Below are positions 9,497 to 19,719 of a stretch of 64,000 nucleotides of DNA, piece after piece. Numbering within the stretch: the first letter of the stretch is position 1; each line of letters starts with the position of its first letter. The stretch is taken from NCBI GenBank assembly GCA_964036315.1, contig OZ038480.1:16949344-17013343 (forward strand), given 5' to 3'. A program made the translations under genes and the position numbers. Below the pieces are notes generated by a model. That model worked only from the letters and a program-made list of their open reading frames with translations, was not told where the DNA came from and made no database searches. Source of the stretch: Acanthosepion esculentum (taxonomy: Eukaryota > Mollusca > Cephalopoda > Sepiida > Sepiidae).

Positions 9497-9525
9497 GTTT
9501 CGATCTTTTCCAAGATCATCTTCAG
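9497..9525 (-). other. Hammerhead-like hairpin (CTGAAGA-stem-GAAAC)
   Basis: On the minus strand CTGAAGA (9525-9519), one extra base, a perfect 6-bp stem GATCTT/AAGATC with loop GGAA, then GAAAC (9501-9497). This arrangement resembles the CUGANGA...GAAA core of hammerhead ribozymes associated with Penelope-like elements, but with one additional base before stem II. Activity is not implied. Confidence 0.4.
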
Positions 9526-9529
9526 GAGT

Positions 9530-9908
9530 AAATTACAAAGATAAATTTATTGTAACTGCGATAAAATCTGCATTCCGTTGTGATGGTGATTTTTAAAATC
9601 ACGCGCGAACGCGCTTTGTAAATATTTTAAAATTTTTAATTTATTCGCTGTAGCTATGGACATTTTTGGCAAAAAGAAGCGATCTAAAATAAGGGAGAAG
9701 TCCGGAATTGGTAGAGATGGAAAATGATATTAAATGTTTGTTATATGTACTTCAATACGTTACTGCTACACTCGTAATAAATTTTGTTGAGTCTCTGTTG
9801 GTTGATTGTGATAAACAAGGTCTCGAGAATTTGAAGTTTGTTTATTTTTTGTCGTTCACGTGCAGAGAGGGCGAAGATCATCTTGAATAATTTGGAAAAT
9901 GATCCTGA

Positions 9909-9911
<3 letters not shown>
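9530..9911. other. No gene seen
   Basis: A/T-rich; may be Penelope-type flank given the adjacent hairpin, but I find no RT or GIY-YIG residues. Confidence 0.4.

Positions 9912-9949
<38 letters not shown>
9912..9949. repeat. (TA)n microsatellite
   Basis: About 19 TA units. Confidence 0.95.
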
Positions 9950-9951
<2 letters not shown>

Positions 9952-10234
9952 CTTTATTTCTGTCCTTCATGAGTTTCCAATTCTTAGTTATGATTAGTTA
10001 ATGATGAACATGTCATTTTCGTTTATGATGGATTTCATCACGATTCTTCAGTTAAGCTTGGAGATTAATTGTATATTCTTATTGCTCAAAGTAGATTCCA
10101 ACAGCGTTATAAAAGCCTCGGGGAATTCCAGTAAGATATCTTTAATCATTTCTAAGATACAACAGTTCAGAGCGTAATCAAACAATTGGTCAATTTTGAT
10201 GTTACACGATTTGGACAATTTTGCTGTTACATCC
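9950..10234. other. No gene seen
   Basis: A/T-rich sequence without recognisable content. Confidence 0.5.
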
Positions 10235-10322
10235 GATATATATATCTATATCTATATGTGTGTGTGTTTGTGTGTGTATGTGTGTGTGTGTTTGTGTGTG
10301 TATGTGTGTGTGTGTGTGTGCG
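10235..10322. repeat. (TA)n/(TG)n compound microsatellite
   Basis: Short TATC/TA run, then interrupted (GT)n with a TTTGTGTGTGTATGTGTGTG pattern repeated twice. Confidence 0.9.
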
Positions 10323-10949
10323 AGGGTGTATATAATCATCTACCGAACATCTTCTTGTGTGTGTCTCGATCGAGAATAATTGATATGCTTAAAACCTAAC
10401 AAACGGACATCAAAACAAATATTCAAGTTAATATAAAAAGGGCCGATAAAAAAATAATGTCTATAATGGAGAAAACTATTAATAACTTTTGAAGATAATG
10501 TTTGTAAAATTTTCAAATAAACTGAAAATGAAATATTGCAGTTGGATGCGGAATATTCCAATTATTTTGAGATAGTTTCAAGTATTTTTTAAAACTTAGT
10601 TTTTTGAAAAAATATATTCATTTATCAAAAGGTCAATTTTCTTTATTTCATAGCATTTGTTGGGTCACAAATGGGTACCACATTAGTTTTAATTAGGAAG
10701 CAGCTAGACTCAGGAGAATTCGGGTATTTATTTGGGTACGCAAGGAAATCGACACCCACAGTGATACACACTTATGTCTAAGGGCGTCTAATTATACATG
10801 CTTATACGCAATTTTTAAAATTATTTTACTTACCTACTTGCTTTTATGGAAATAGAAAATATGGCGTATAGTTTGTATTTTCAACTTTCTTGCACTTACA
10901 AAAATATTGATAATGAAAGTAGAATACAAATTTTCTATTCGATTACGCA
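10323..10949. other. No gene seen
   Basis: A/T-rich; no recognisable domain or element terminus. Confidence 0.5.
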
Positions 10950-10951
10950 CA

Positions 10952-11009
<58 letters not shown>

Positions 11010-11038
11010 GTCTAATCATATCTATCCTAGCCTCCTCA

Positions 11039-11085
<47 letters not shown>

Positions 11086-11119
11086 TTATGTCTACTTATA
11101 ACTATCCTAGCCTCCTCAA

Positions 11120-11189
<70 letters not shown>

Positions 11190-11190
11190 A
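10950..11190. repeat. Three (ATCT)n blocks with a duplicated spacer
   Basis: ATCT tracts at about 10950-11008, 11038-11088 and 11119-11190. The spacers both contain ATCCTAGCCTCCTCA (11023 and 11103), 80 bp apart, so the unit of expansion included the spacer. A similar two-block array lies at 37.5-37.7 kb. Confidence 0.95.
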
Positions 11191-11496
11191 AGGGTAATTA
11201 TGACAGAAGAAATGATTACTTTAGTAAACTTTCACCTCCTCCCACCCAAAAAACTGCTGATGGTCATTAGAATTTTAGAAGTGTATTAATATCATTATAC
11301 TGACGACATCAAATTCAGACCTAAAGACTTCAGTAGCATTTCGTAAGAAACCAAGTGCAACTGAATGCGAGCTCCATCAGACAATCCGCATGAGATGTCA
11401 CATAAAACAAATTATTCGAATTCTGTTGTGTGTTAGAATAAGAACAGAAATAGGACAAGAACAATACGGCTTTGTCCAGAAATGGTGTATTTATGG

Positions 11497-11501
<5 letters not shown>
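11191..11501. other. No gene seen
   Basis: Mixed sequence, nothing recognised. Confidence 0.5.

Positions 11502-11591
<90 letters not shown>
11502..11591. repeat. (GA)n microsatellite
   Basis: About 45 GA units with one TT interruption at 11550. Confidence 0.95.
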
Positions 11592-11594
<3 letters not shown>

Positions 11595-11867
11595 TGACAA
11601 AAAGATGATGACAGCAATCAATTGAATAGAGAGTGAAAGAACAAGAAAGGTAAAGGAAGATGGGTTAGGGTAGAAAGTAAGAAATATTGTGGAATTAAGA
11701 GAAAGGAAGAAAGTTGTATTCAGGGGATTTTAGAAATAAAAAAAGATGAAGAGAAAGCAAATATTGCCAAAAAAGCAAACAATGGAAGATAGAAAATAAC
11801 GATTGGAAAAGAATTCTGAAAAAAAAAAACAGGGAAAACAGGAAAAATATAGAAAAGAATAAAGTTA
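11592..11867. other. No gene seen
   Basis: A/G-rich single-copy-looking sequence. Confidence 0.5.
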
Positions 11868-12520
11868 TCTTATAAAACATAGGGAATAATAAAATAATAC
11901 CTTGTAAAATATAGAAAGCAACAAAGTAATACCTTATAAAATATAGGGAACAATAAAGTAATATCTCATAAAATGTAGGGAATAATAAAATAATACCTTG
12001 TAAAATATAGAAAGCAACAAAGTAATGTCTTATAAAATATAGGGAACAATAAAGTAATATCTCATAAAATATAGGGAATAATAAAATAATACCTTGTAAA
12101 ATATAGAAAGCAACAAAATAATGCCTTATAAAATATAGGGAACCATAAAGTAATAGCTTATAAAATATAGGGAATAATAAAATAATATCATGTAAAATAT
12201 AGAAAGCAACAAAGTAATGCCTTATAAAATATAGGGAACAATAAAGTAATATCTCATAAAATATAGGGAATAATAAAATAATATCTTGTAAAATATAGAA
12301 AGCAACAAAGTAATGCCTTATGAAATATAGGGAACCATAAAGTAATAGCTTATAAAATATAGGGAATAATAAAATAATATCTTGTAAAATATATAGAAAG
12401 CAACAAAGTAATGCCTTATAAAATATAGGGAACCATAAAGTAATAGCTTATAAAATATAGGGAATAATAAAATAATATCATGTAAAATATAGAAAGCAAC
12501 AAAGTAATACCTTATACCTT
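11868..12520. repeat. 96-bp higher-order minisatellite of three 32-bp subunits
   Basis: The subunit CTTGTAAAATATAGAAAGCA (or its CATG variant) occurs at 11901, 11997, 12093, 12189, 12285, 12381 and 12479: five spacings of exactly 96 and a last one of 98 caused by an inserted dinucleotide. Between them alternate two sister 32-bp units, containing CTTATAAAATATAGGGAAC and CTCATAAAATATAGGGAATA. The array spans about 6.7 higher-order units. Confidence 0.95.
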
Positions 12521-12649
12521 GACTTTAAATTTTAAACTGCTCCAATTGAACGGCAAAAATTCCCATTAATGAAACACCCGGTCGAAGACGGGTTATACTG
12601 CTAGTGTTTTATAGTTTGTACAAATGCATTTGATAGGACATGGCACAAC

Positions 12650-12815
12650 CAAATATTTGAACTCTATTTACATTATTCGGACTATTGTCCTCATTTTTGT
12701 CTCCATATTTATTACAACGTTTCGGCCGTTGTACGCTCCGTCCTTCTTCAGGTGGTTGGAATGTCGAACTGAACACTTTATTTCGCTCACTGGGGTAGAC
12801 TGTTCTAGTTCCACG
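12650..12815 (-). mobile_element. SINE-1 copy, 5'-truncated
   Basis: Minus strand: body motif AAGTGTTCAGTTCGACATTC, then CCACCTGAAGAAGGACGGAG and the tail hairpin CGGCCGAAACGTTGTAATAA. It ends with ATAGTCCGAATAATGTAAAT at 12665. The tRNA-like head is missing. Confidence 0.7.
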
Positions 12816-12923
12816 TCTAATATAATACAATACCCCATGCACAAAGGAAATTTACAAAAAAAAAAAACATTATTTAAAATGTACCAATTTCCTATGTACA
12901 AATATTCGTAAAAAATATATATA

Positions 12924-13297
12924 CAGGGTGTTCATAAAGTTCGTGTGAACTTAAAAATAATTATAACTTTATTTGTATTTGCGATAGAAATAATCTGTAA
13001 AAAAATGTTATAAAGTTTAATGTACCTAGTTTTAAGTATAGCTAAAATAACTAATGTGATTTCAGGCATTACTGTAAATCAGTTGGCAAATGTTTTCCGT
13101 GAACTGCAAAATCGTATTATCTTTTCTATTGCTAATGATGGAGGACATGTGGAAACTTAAATAAAATTTCAAAAAAACCTTAAAAAATTTAGATTTACTT
13201 CTTTCTAATCGTTTTTATAAATTATTTCTATCGCAAATACAGTTATACGCAAATAAAGTTATAAATTTTTTAAAGTGCACACGAATTTATGGACACC

Positions 13298-13300
<3 letters not shown>
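12924..13300 (+). mobile_element. Mariner-derived MITE with transposase C-terminal codons (family A)
   Basis: Termini are CAGGGTGTTCATAAAGTTCG and, inverted, CAGGGTGTCCATAAATTCGT, flanked by TA. At 13068-13160 the plus strand keeps the last codons of a mariner/Tc1-type transposase: VNQLANVFRELQNRIIFSIA then NDGGHVET and a stop. The family pattern is 'L-x-x-R-x-x-x-C/S-I-x-x-x-G-G-H'. The element is thus a 377-bp deletion derivative that kept the 3' end. It abuts a (TA)n tract. Confidence 0.75.

Positions 13301-13335
<35 letters not shown>
13301..13335. repeat. (TA)n microsatellite
   Basis: About 17 TA units directly at the 3' end of the MITE. Confidence 0.95.
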
Positions 13336-13342
<7 letters not shown>

Positions 13343-14215
13343 AATCCAAAATCACCTCATATTTCGGCAGACGACGATATCAGTCATCTGTCTTATCAAC
13401 CCCGGTGTGGACAGAGATCGTGTCAGAAATAGAAAGTAAACCGTGAAAGCTAAAAAAAAATTAAAAAAAAAGCCTAATACAGAATTTATCCATTCCAATG
13501 TTTCAGTCAGACAACGGGCACAAGGCAGGGGTCAGGGGAGTGTGAAATATATTTCACTATTTAATTAAATCCGAATATTAACCTTATGACATTAATTTGG
13601 GGTTATATGAAGAATGAAATATAAATTTAAAATTAAAAGTGGAATAAAAAGGGGTTAAAAATAAATTTAAAATATAGATAAAACGATGTAAGTGATTAAT
13701 GGAATGAAGGTTGGGGAGATATTAAACTAGGGGAAAGTTTATCAAATATAATTAATATAGGTAAAGAGGTATAGAGGTGGGGAATAGAAATTAGAATTAG
13801 TTATACATTCGACATTTGAAAAGTTAGAGGGACGGATATATTATGGAAATATGGTAGCTAATTAAATTAAACCAATTTGAATTTATTTTAGTGTCGACAT
13901 TTTAACACTAATTCATTCCTTTGATTCAATAGTTGGCTTTGATTATTGTTTCTTATTATTCTAATTTTTTTCTTCTAAACATATGATTCTGATGATGTCT
14001 GTATGAACAGATGAAAGTACTAGCAAAAACGACCTTATACAACTGGAATTTATTAAAAACAGGGATCATAGCATTCATCTAGAGGTTCATGGGTTAATGT
14101 AATTTTAATAAATTTGTTTGCGAAGATGTATTCTCGCTATTTATATCATTAACTTCACTAATCTGCTTTTTGTATGAATGATTCATGTAATATATATTGA
14201 ACTACATCACATATT

Positions 14216-14216
<1 letters not shown>
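13336..14216. other. No gene seen; possible Penelope-type flank
   Basis: A/T-rich sequence without a readable RT. The hairpin at 13989-14016 is the only structured motif noted. Confidence 0.45.
13989..14016 (+). other. Hammerhead-like motif CTGATGA-stem-GAAA
   Basis: CTGATGA at 13989-13995, one base, then GTCTGT / ACAGAT (6-bp stem with one G-U pair, loop ATGA), then GAAA at 14013-14016. This is the best match in the window to a hammerhead core, again with one extra base between A9 and stem II. Penelope-like elements are known to carry hammerhead motifs; no RT is recognisable next to this one. Catalysis is untested. Confidence 0.45.
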
Positions 14217-14285
<69 letters not shown>

Positions 14286-14300
14286 TTGTGCGCGTTTGTG
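14217..14300. repeat. (TA)n/(TG)n compound microsatellite
   Basis: (TA)n to 14259, then (TG)n to about 14286. Confidence 0.95.
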
Positions 14301-14860
14301 TGTATGGCTTATTATATATATATAGATAATATGGTAAGGAAAATTCGGAACCTTACAATACGTGCAAGCAGACCTATGTCTATATTAATAGATCCGTTTC
14401 TTCCACAAGGTTACCGACGTAAATAACTTCTTTTTAAACGTATTAGTTTTAAAGTTGGGAAAACAACGAAGAAAGGTTAAAGAAAATTAGTTCAAATAAA
14501 TAAAGGAAAAAAAATTTTGATTCACAACTCGTAACGTTAAATTGAAAGAAGTAAAAAAAAAAACGCAACTTATTCAAGGGATTGAATCTATGAGTTGCGA
14601 TTTCCAAATTCACAAGGGAAGAAGCTAAAGAACTCGAGCTGCTCTGCTGTGAGTGATTAGACAGGCAAATGTCGCTGCAGTTTTCTTAGTATTTTGAGGC
14701 GACATAGACATAATATCCCCTGCGAAAAATATCAAAAGATTAAAAAAAGAGACTAAATTGAAATAAAAAATCATAGTATCATGATACAGGCTTCGGGCAG
14801 ATAAAAAACATCAAATGCAGGCATGCGCAGAAACCGTTATGCAGAAATTTAGTATAATAA
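14301..14860. other. No gene seen
   Basis: Mixed A/T-rich sequence without recognisable element ends. Confidence 0.5.
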
Positions 14861-14945
14861 AAACATATTAATAATAATAATAATAATAAAAACATATTAA
14901 TAATAATAATAATAATAAAAACATATTAATAATAATAATAATAAA
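14861..14945. repeat. (AAT)n tract flanking LINE-D
   Basis: Three (AAT)n blocks separated by two AAAAACAT spacers, so itself a small tandem triplication. Confidence 0.95.
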
Positions 14946-15531
14946 ACCCGGCATGACAGAGTGGGCTAATATCTGCACTGGAAAATTTGCAACTTCTATG
15001 GGAAGGAAACTGAAAGAAACTGGTATGAACACCACCCAGACCTGATAACGGAGATAGGAGCTGTTACAATTCTATGGGACTACACAATACACACTGACAG
15101 AACAATCAAAGCCAACCGCCCAGACATTGTTATTAGAGATCACAAACAAAACAATGTGCCTCCTTATTGATATGGCAGTCCCTGGAGACTGCAATGTATC
15201 TTCGAAGATATTCAAAAAGCTGTCAAAATACAAGGACCTTGAAATAGAAATCTCAAAAATGTGGCACATTGGAACATCAACAATCCCTGTTGTAGTTGGA
15301 GCCCTAGGATTGATTGGAAAAGATCTCAGTAGAATAAATGAAGGGATTTCTGGAAGTACATGCCTCAAAGAGATACAAAAAATTGTTCTCACAAGTACAG
15401 CCAACACTTTACGAAGGGCTTTATCTAAGTAATTTTTTTTTTGTCATTGGAAAGTGTCATTATGCCATTTCTAACCTTAGGACCCTGGGCGGGACCCGGA
15501 AAGAAATGTGTAAACGCCAGATATCAAAGGA

Positions 15532-15533
<2 letters not shown>
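14946..15533 (+). pseudogene. LINE-D endonuclease/C-terminal domain, copy 1
   Basis: Plus-strand coding remnants: DRTIKANRPDIVIRDHKQ in one frame, then after a shift near 15146 LLIDMAVPGDCNVSSKIFKK, SKYKDLEIEISKMWHIGTST, IPVVVGALGLIGKD and LRRALSK followed by a stop at 15432. 'R-P-D-(about 13)-D' fits the catalytic core of the restriction-like endonuclease found at the C-terminus of R2/R4/Dong-type LINEs (family knowledge). The 3' UTR contains GGGCGGGACCCGGAAAGAAA and ends in (AAT)n. Both ends meet TAA repeats. Confidence 0.65.
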
Positions 15534-15566
<33 letters not shown>

Positions 15567-15606
15567 TAATAATAATAATAAAAAAATTAATAATAATAAT
15601 AATAAT
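15534..15606. repeat. (AAT)n microsatellite
   Basis: Serves as the 3' tail of LINE-D copy 1 and borders the inverted copy that follows. Confidence 0.95.
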
Positions 15607-15636
15607 AACATTATTTTTATTATTAATATTATTTTA

Positions 15637-16142
15637 TTTCTGGTGTATACGTATTTCATTCCGGGTCCCGACTAGTGACCTAACATGACATTTTCCACTG
15701 AGCAGTTTTGAAAAAAAAAAAAAAAACTTTAAATAGATAAAACAGTTCGTAAGGTGTGAACTGTACCCGTGAGAACATTTTTTTGTATTTATTTAAGGCA
15801 TGGGCTTCCAGGAATCTCTTCAATGAGTCTACTGGAATCTTTTCCAATCACTCCGAGGACTCCAACAACAACTGGAATTGTTGATGTTCTCATGTGTCAC
15901 ATTTTTGAGATTTCGATTTCAAGGTCCTTGTATCTTAATAGCATTTCGAATATCTTCAAAGATACATTGCAGTCTGCAGGGACTGCCCTATTAATAAGGA
16001 GGCATAATTTTTGTTTTGTTTGCAGTCTCTAATAACAATGTCTGGACGATTAACTTTGATTGTTCTGTCTGTGTGTATTGTATAATCCCATAAAATTGTT
16101 TTAGATCCCATCTCCGTAACCGGGTCAGGGTGGTGTTTATAC
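15637..16142 (-). pseudogene. LINE-D fragment, copy 2
   Basis: Minus-strand homologue of 14946-15533. At its high-coordinate end it matches ACTAGTATAAACACCACCCT and VNRPDIVIRD; the low end has the 3' UTR motif GTCGGGACCCGGAATGAAAT followed by TAA-rich sequence. Several stops and a poly-A insertion at 15710-15726 break it. It begins exactly at the (ATT)n tract at 16143. Confidence 0.65.
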
Positions 16143-16145
16143 TAG

Positions 16146-16198
<53 letters not shown>

Positions 16199-16199
16199 T
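16143..16199. repeat. (ATT)n microsatellite
   Basis: About 19 units between LINE-D copies 2 and 3. Confidence 0.95.
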
Positions 16200-16294
16200 A
16201 CGCCATCCCGTCCTTACGCAGGCGATAATGACTCTCCCTAACTTCCTATCATTTATACCATGAATTTATTCACAGTCGTTCCTTAGGTAGATTT

Positions 16295-16712
16295 CTCGCT
16301 GTTTTTCGCTTTTTTGTATTTATTTAAGGCATGGGCTTCCAGGAATCCCTTCAATGAGTCTACTGGAATATTTTCCTATCGCTCCGAGGACTCCAAATAC
16401 AACTGGAATTGTTGATGTTCACATGTATCACATTTTTGAGATTTCCATTTCAAGGTCCTTGTATTTTGGTAGTTTTTTTTTTTTTTTTTTGAAGATCTTC
16501 AAAGATACATTGCAGTCTGCAGGGACTGGCATATCAATAAGGAGGCACTTTTTTGTTTGTGGTCTCTAATAACAATGTCTGGGCGGTTGGCTTTAATTGT
16601 TCTGTCAGTGTGTATTGTGTAGTCCTATAGAATTGTAACAGGTCCTATCTCCGTAATCGGGTCTGGGTGGTGTTCGTACCAGTTTCTTTCCCGTAGAAGT
16701 TGCAAATTTTCC

Positions 16713-16718
<6 letters not shown>
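16295..16718 (-). pseudogene. LINE-D fragment, copy 3
   Basis: Minus strand, same protein region as copies 1 and 2. Its 5' end reads CACTGGAAAATTTGCAACTT, matching the plus-strand start of copy 1 at 14976. A 20-base T run at 16471-16490 interrupts the coding region. The high-coordinate boundary falls on the (TTA)n at 16719. The 3' UTR is missing. Confidence 0.65.

Positions 16719-16755
<37 letters not shown>
16719..16755. repeat. (ATT)n microsatellite shared by two LINE-D copies
   Basis: About 12 units; copy 3 starts on one side and copy 4 ends on the other. Confidence 0.95.
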
Positions 16756-16758
<3 letters not shown>

Positions 16759-17125
16759 TTCTAATTCTGCTATGCTCACACTACCTACCAAGTCTGCAGA
16801 GAGACGTAAGGCAGGTAGTGATATGTTGTTATGGCTATATTTCATGATTTGTTTTTCTAACTTCAATAACATCACTAACATTACATGGAATAAGTTCTTC
16901 TTGGTGTATGGGCTGTACTTATCAAGATATTTTTTATTTCTCTTACGCTGGGATTTCCAGGTATTTTTTCAATGTGTTGTGTTCCTTTTTTATCATTCCA
17001 AGCTCACCTACTATAACTGCTACTATACTTGTTTTCAATTTCCACTTTTTTTTTCATATCGATTTCTTTATACTACGATAGTTTTTCAAATTCCTTGATT
17101 GCTATGTTACAGTCCACTTGACAAG
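16756..17125 (-). pseudogene. LINE-D fragment, copy 4 (diverged subfamily)
   Basis: The minus strand reads VACQVDCNIAIKEFEKLS, then with shifts YKEIDMKKKVE, HIEKIPGNPSVREIKNIL and STAHTPRRTYSM before a stop at about 16888. The layout matches the end of the LINE-D protein but sequence identity to copies 1-3 is low. The downstream region ends in (ATT)n at 16755. The upstream end abuts a (CA)n tract. Confidence 0.55.
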
Positions 17126-17126
<1 letters not shown>

Positions 17127-17175
<49 letters not shown>

Positions 17176-17183
17176 AGACACAG

Positions 17184-17229
<46 letters not shown>
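17127..17229. repeat. (CA)n/(TA)n compound microsatellite
   Basis: (CA)n with three CAGA interruptions, then (TA)n. Confidence 0.95.
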
Positions 17230-17524
17230 TCGTAGTGACTTCGGTGGTCGGGCTGAGTCCAAGCTATCCAACTGTCAAGTACATCTGTTTCAAAGCAACA
17301 AAAATCTCATGAATATATCCGTTCTTGTTGACGTCAGTTGGACACAAACCATCAATAATCGGTTAATTTTAATTTTTTTATTTACTAATTTTTATAATTT
17401 TGTTTTAACTTCATACTCTAAAATATTGACTTTTATTATGCAAGTTAATATTCTATTTTTTATATGCATAAATATTTAAGTAAATGCTCTGTTTATAATA
17501 AGCAGTATTAATAACATTTACCAG
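17230..17524. other. No gene seen
   Basis: A/T-rich sequence without recognised content. Confidence 0.5.
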
Positions 17525-17612
17525 ACTGAACGTCCGAAAAATTTCTCAGAATATATACGTCTTCCGACAGGAATCGAACCTGTCTCCTACACGGTGCCGT
17601 CATATAGTATGA
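17525..17612 (-). mobile_element. SINE-2 tRNA-like head
   Basis: Minus strand: ACGGCACCGTGTAGGAGACA then GGTTCGATTCCTGTC, a perfect B-box consensus (GGTTCGANTCC), followed by GGAAGACGTATATA. The same head with a clear A box (TGGCCCAATCGG) lies at 48.8 kb. The A box is degenerate here. It is a SINE relic rather than a tRNA gene, as no cloverleaf acceptor stem is evident. Confidence 0.6.
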
Positions 17613-17614
17613 AC

Positions 17615-18766
17615 GTTCGAGGGAAATCATGGAAAATCATCAGCTTTATTAGCCTCGTTCTGGATATTGGCCATGCAGAGGTTTGTCTTGCCAGCGTTGT
17701 TTCATCTTTTCAAAAGCTTTACCCTTGCCTTTCTTTTTCATATTTTTTGCTGCAACACTTGGTTCTTGGGTTCTGTTTTGGCTTTTTTACAGACTCTTCC
17801 AAATGTAAATCTCATTTATATTTACAACCTTCTTTCATGATTGAATATTTTTTCTTTCTGTTTACGTTTTGTTTGATTAATTGTATCAATCAGTTGTTTC
17901 TATGTATCTTAGTAAGCCAATAATTGTTGTCTCGTGTACAATTCTAGCTGAATAAGACCTCTTCCACCTTCCTTACGGGGTATGTATAAACAGTCTGCAT
18001 CAGATTCTGGATAATGTATATTATGTTTAGAAAGAAGATTTCTTGTCTTAGAATCCATTTGTCTGGTGTCATTTAGAGTCCAGTTCAAGATAATGAAACT
18101 ATATTGAACCACTGGGATGACAAGGCGATTAATGACTATAATTTTTGTTCCGATAATTCAATTCAGTTCTTAATATCAGTCGTATTCTACTATAGTACAC
18201 TTTTCTTACTATTTCTTTCATCACCCTGATTTAAACCGAGGTACTTATAAGCTTCTTCTTGCTCTAAGTCTTGGATTGTTACCCCAGTGTCTAAGCTAAT
18301 TGAGGAAGTTTGTTGTAGTGATCCACGTACAATTCTGGCTTTAGCACATTTATCCAAACCTAATTCCATTCCAATGTCATCACTGAAACATTTTCTTTTG
18401 ATATATAGCCATATTCCGTCTTGTTGAGTTCACTGGTTAAAGCTATTAGGGATATACGAAATAGAAAAGGTGGTAAAGAGCTACCTTGAAATATTCTTCT
18501 GTTGATGTTTATTTCACCAGACTTATAGACGCCATTTATATGATTGAGGTGAAGTTTTGTTTTCCATTTCGACTTATTTTGAAGAAATTGATGATGATGG
18601 GTGATACCTTGTATATATTTAAAGACTTTCAGATCCAGGAATGGGGTACATTATCGAATGCCATTTGGTAATCTTTGCAGGTAGTACTGAAATTTTTCTT
18701 TGTACTGAAGCAATTTTCCACTATCATCCTATTAATAAATAATTAGTCTTTAAATACGTAAATTAT
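17615..18766 (-). pseudogene. LINE-D reverse transcriptase domain remnant
   Basis: Minus strand, N to C: DYQMAFDNVPHSWI (RT motif A context, D-x-x-x-A-F-D), INRRIFQGSSLPPFLFRISL (motif B, normally Q-G-D-S-L-S-P), then a deletion where the YxDD block should be. It continues with a D-D-I-G-M-E-L-G-L-D-K-C-A-K-A-R stretch split by a shift, then NWTLNDTRQMDSKTRNLLSK and SDADCLYIPRKEGGRGLIQL. Past 17925 weaker C-terminal remnants continue. The 5' edge meets (ATT)n at 18767, like other LINE-D copies. Motifs fit REL-endonuclease LINEs (R4/Dong-like); assignment to the same family as copies 1-4 is inferred. Confidence 0.65.
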
Positions 18767-18785
18767 TATTATTATTATTATTATT
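18767..18785. repeat. (ATT)n microsatellite
   Basis: Six units at the 5' edge of the LINE-D RT fragment. Confidence 0.9.
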
Positions 18786-18927
18786 GTTTAATATAAACTT
18801 AGCATTTAATGGCAGTTTAATGGTGAATCTTTGTTTTGATAGATATGCTTGAATATAAACTCATTAAAAAACAATTTCTTCTTCCAACACAAATACACAT
18901 ACACTGATATCTTGTATTTTGTTTATG

Positions 18928-18974
<47 letters not shown>

Positions 18975-19299
18975 CGGTATTACTTGAAAAACCGCGGCTG
19001 ACTCAACTTGTAAACACCTGATGGCAAATTGGTACCCGAGGAAATCATTGGGGGTAAAAAAAAGAAAGAACTCAAAACATCAGGACAAGGCGAAACAAAT
19101 CAAGTGCATTAAGTCCTTAGTCCACCAACAAAAAAAAAACAAAACAACCCAAGCAACTGTAAAGACTAAAACGTAGAGTGCTCAATACGCTTAGTAGAGC
19201 GGCTTTGTCAATAAATACTGTTCCACCATTTCCTTTTTTAGCCAGTTTAACTTGAAGATCCGTTTAGGTAAAACCTAGGTAGTTTTGCCTGACTCTTTA

Positions 19300-19305
<6 letters not shown>
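18786..19305. other. No gene seen; contains (TA)n at 18931-18971
   Basis: A/T-rich sequence with one pure TA block. Confidence 0.6.

Positions 19306-19359
<54 letters not shown>
19306..19359. repeat. (TA)n microsatellite
   Basis: About 27 units, forming the 5' target of the adjacent MITE. Confidence 0.95.
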
Positions 19360-19361
<2 letters not shown>

Positions 19362-19719
19362 ATGACCCCAAAAAACGGGAACTTTTAAAAAATCCGATAA
19401 AACCAAGAGTGATGGAAGAAAAATATTTAATTCATAGTAATTGCAACCTTAAAACATGCCATTTAAGAAGCAATGATGGAATTTTCATTTTTTTTTAAAT
19501 TACGTCCTGTAGATGGCGTCCTCCTGTAGGAATGCATTCTTGAAATCTACTGTTGAGATTCCTCATTGACTGCTGCAACATCTCAGCTGGGATACTGTGA
19601 ATTTCATTCTCGTTACTAAAATGGCGAAATGTTTACTTGCTCAAGGTCACTGTCTCGCAGTGTTGCCACTTGCTCATGTCTGGCAATACGCACTTCAAAG
19701 ATTCCCGTTTTTTTTGGTC

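Noticed and set aside
10950..11270. 114-codon and related frames with repeated I-Y-L-S units
   Set aside because: Translation of (ATCT)n microsatellite.
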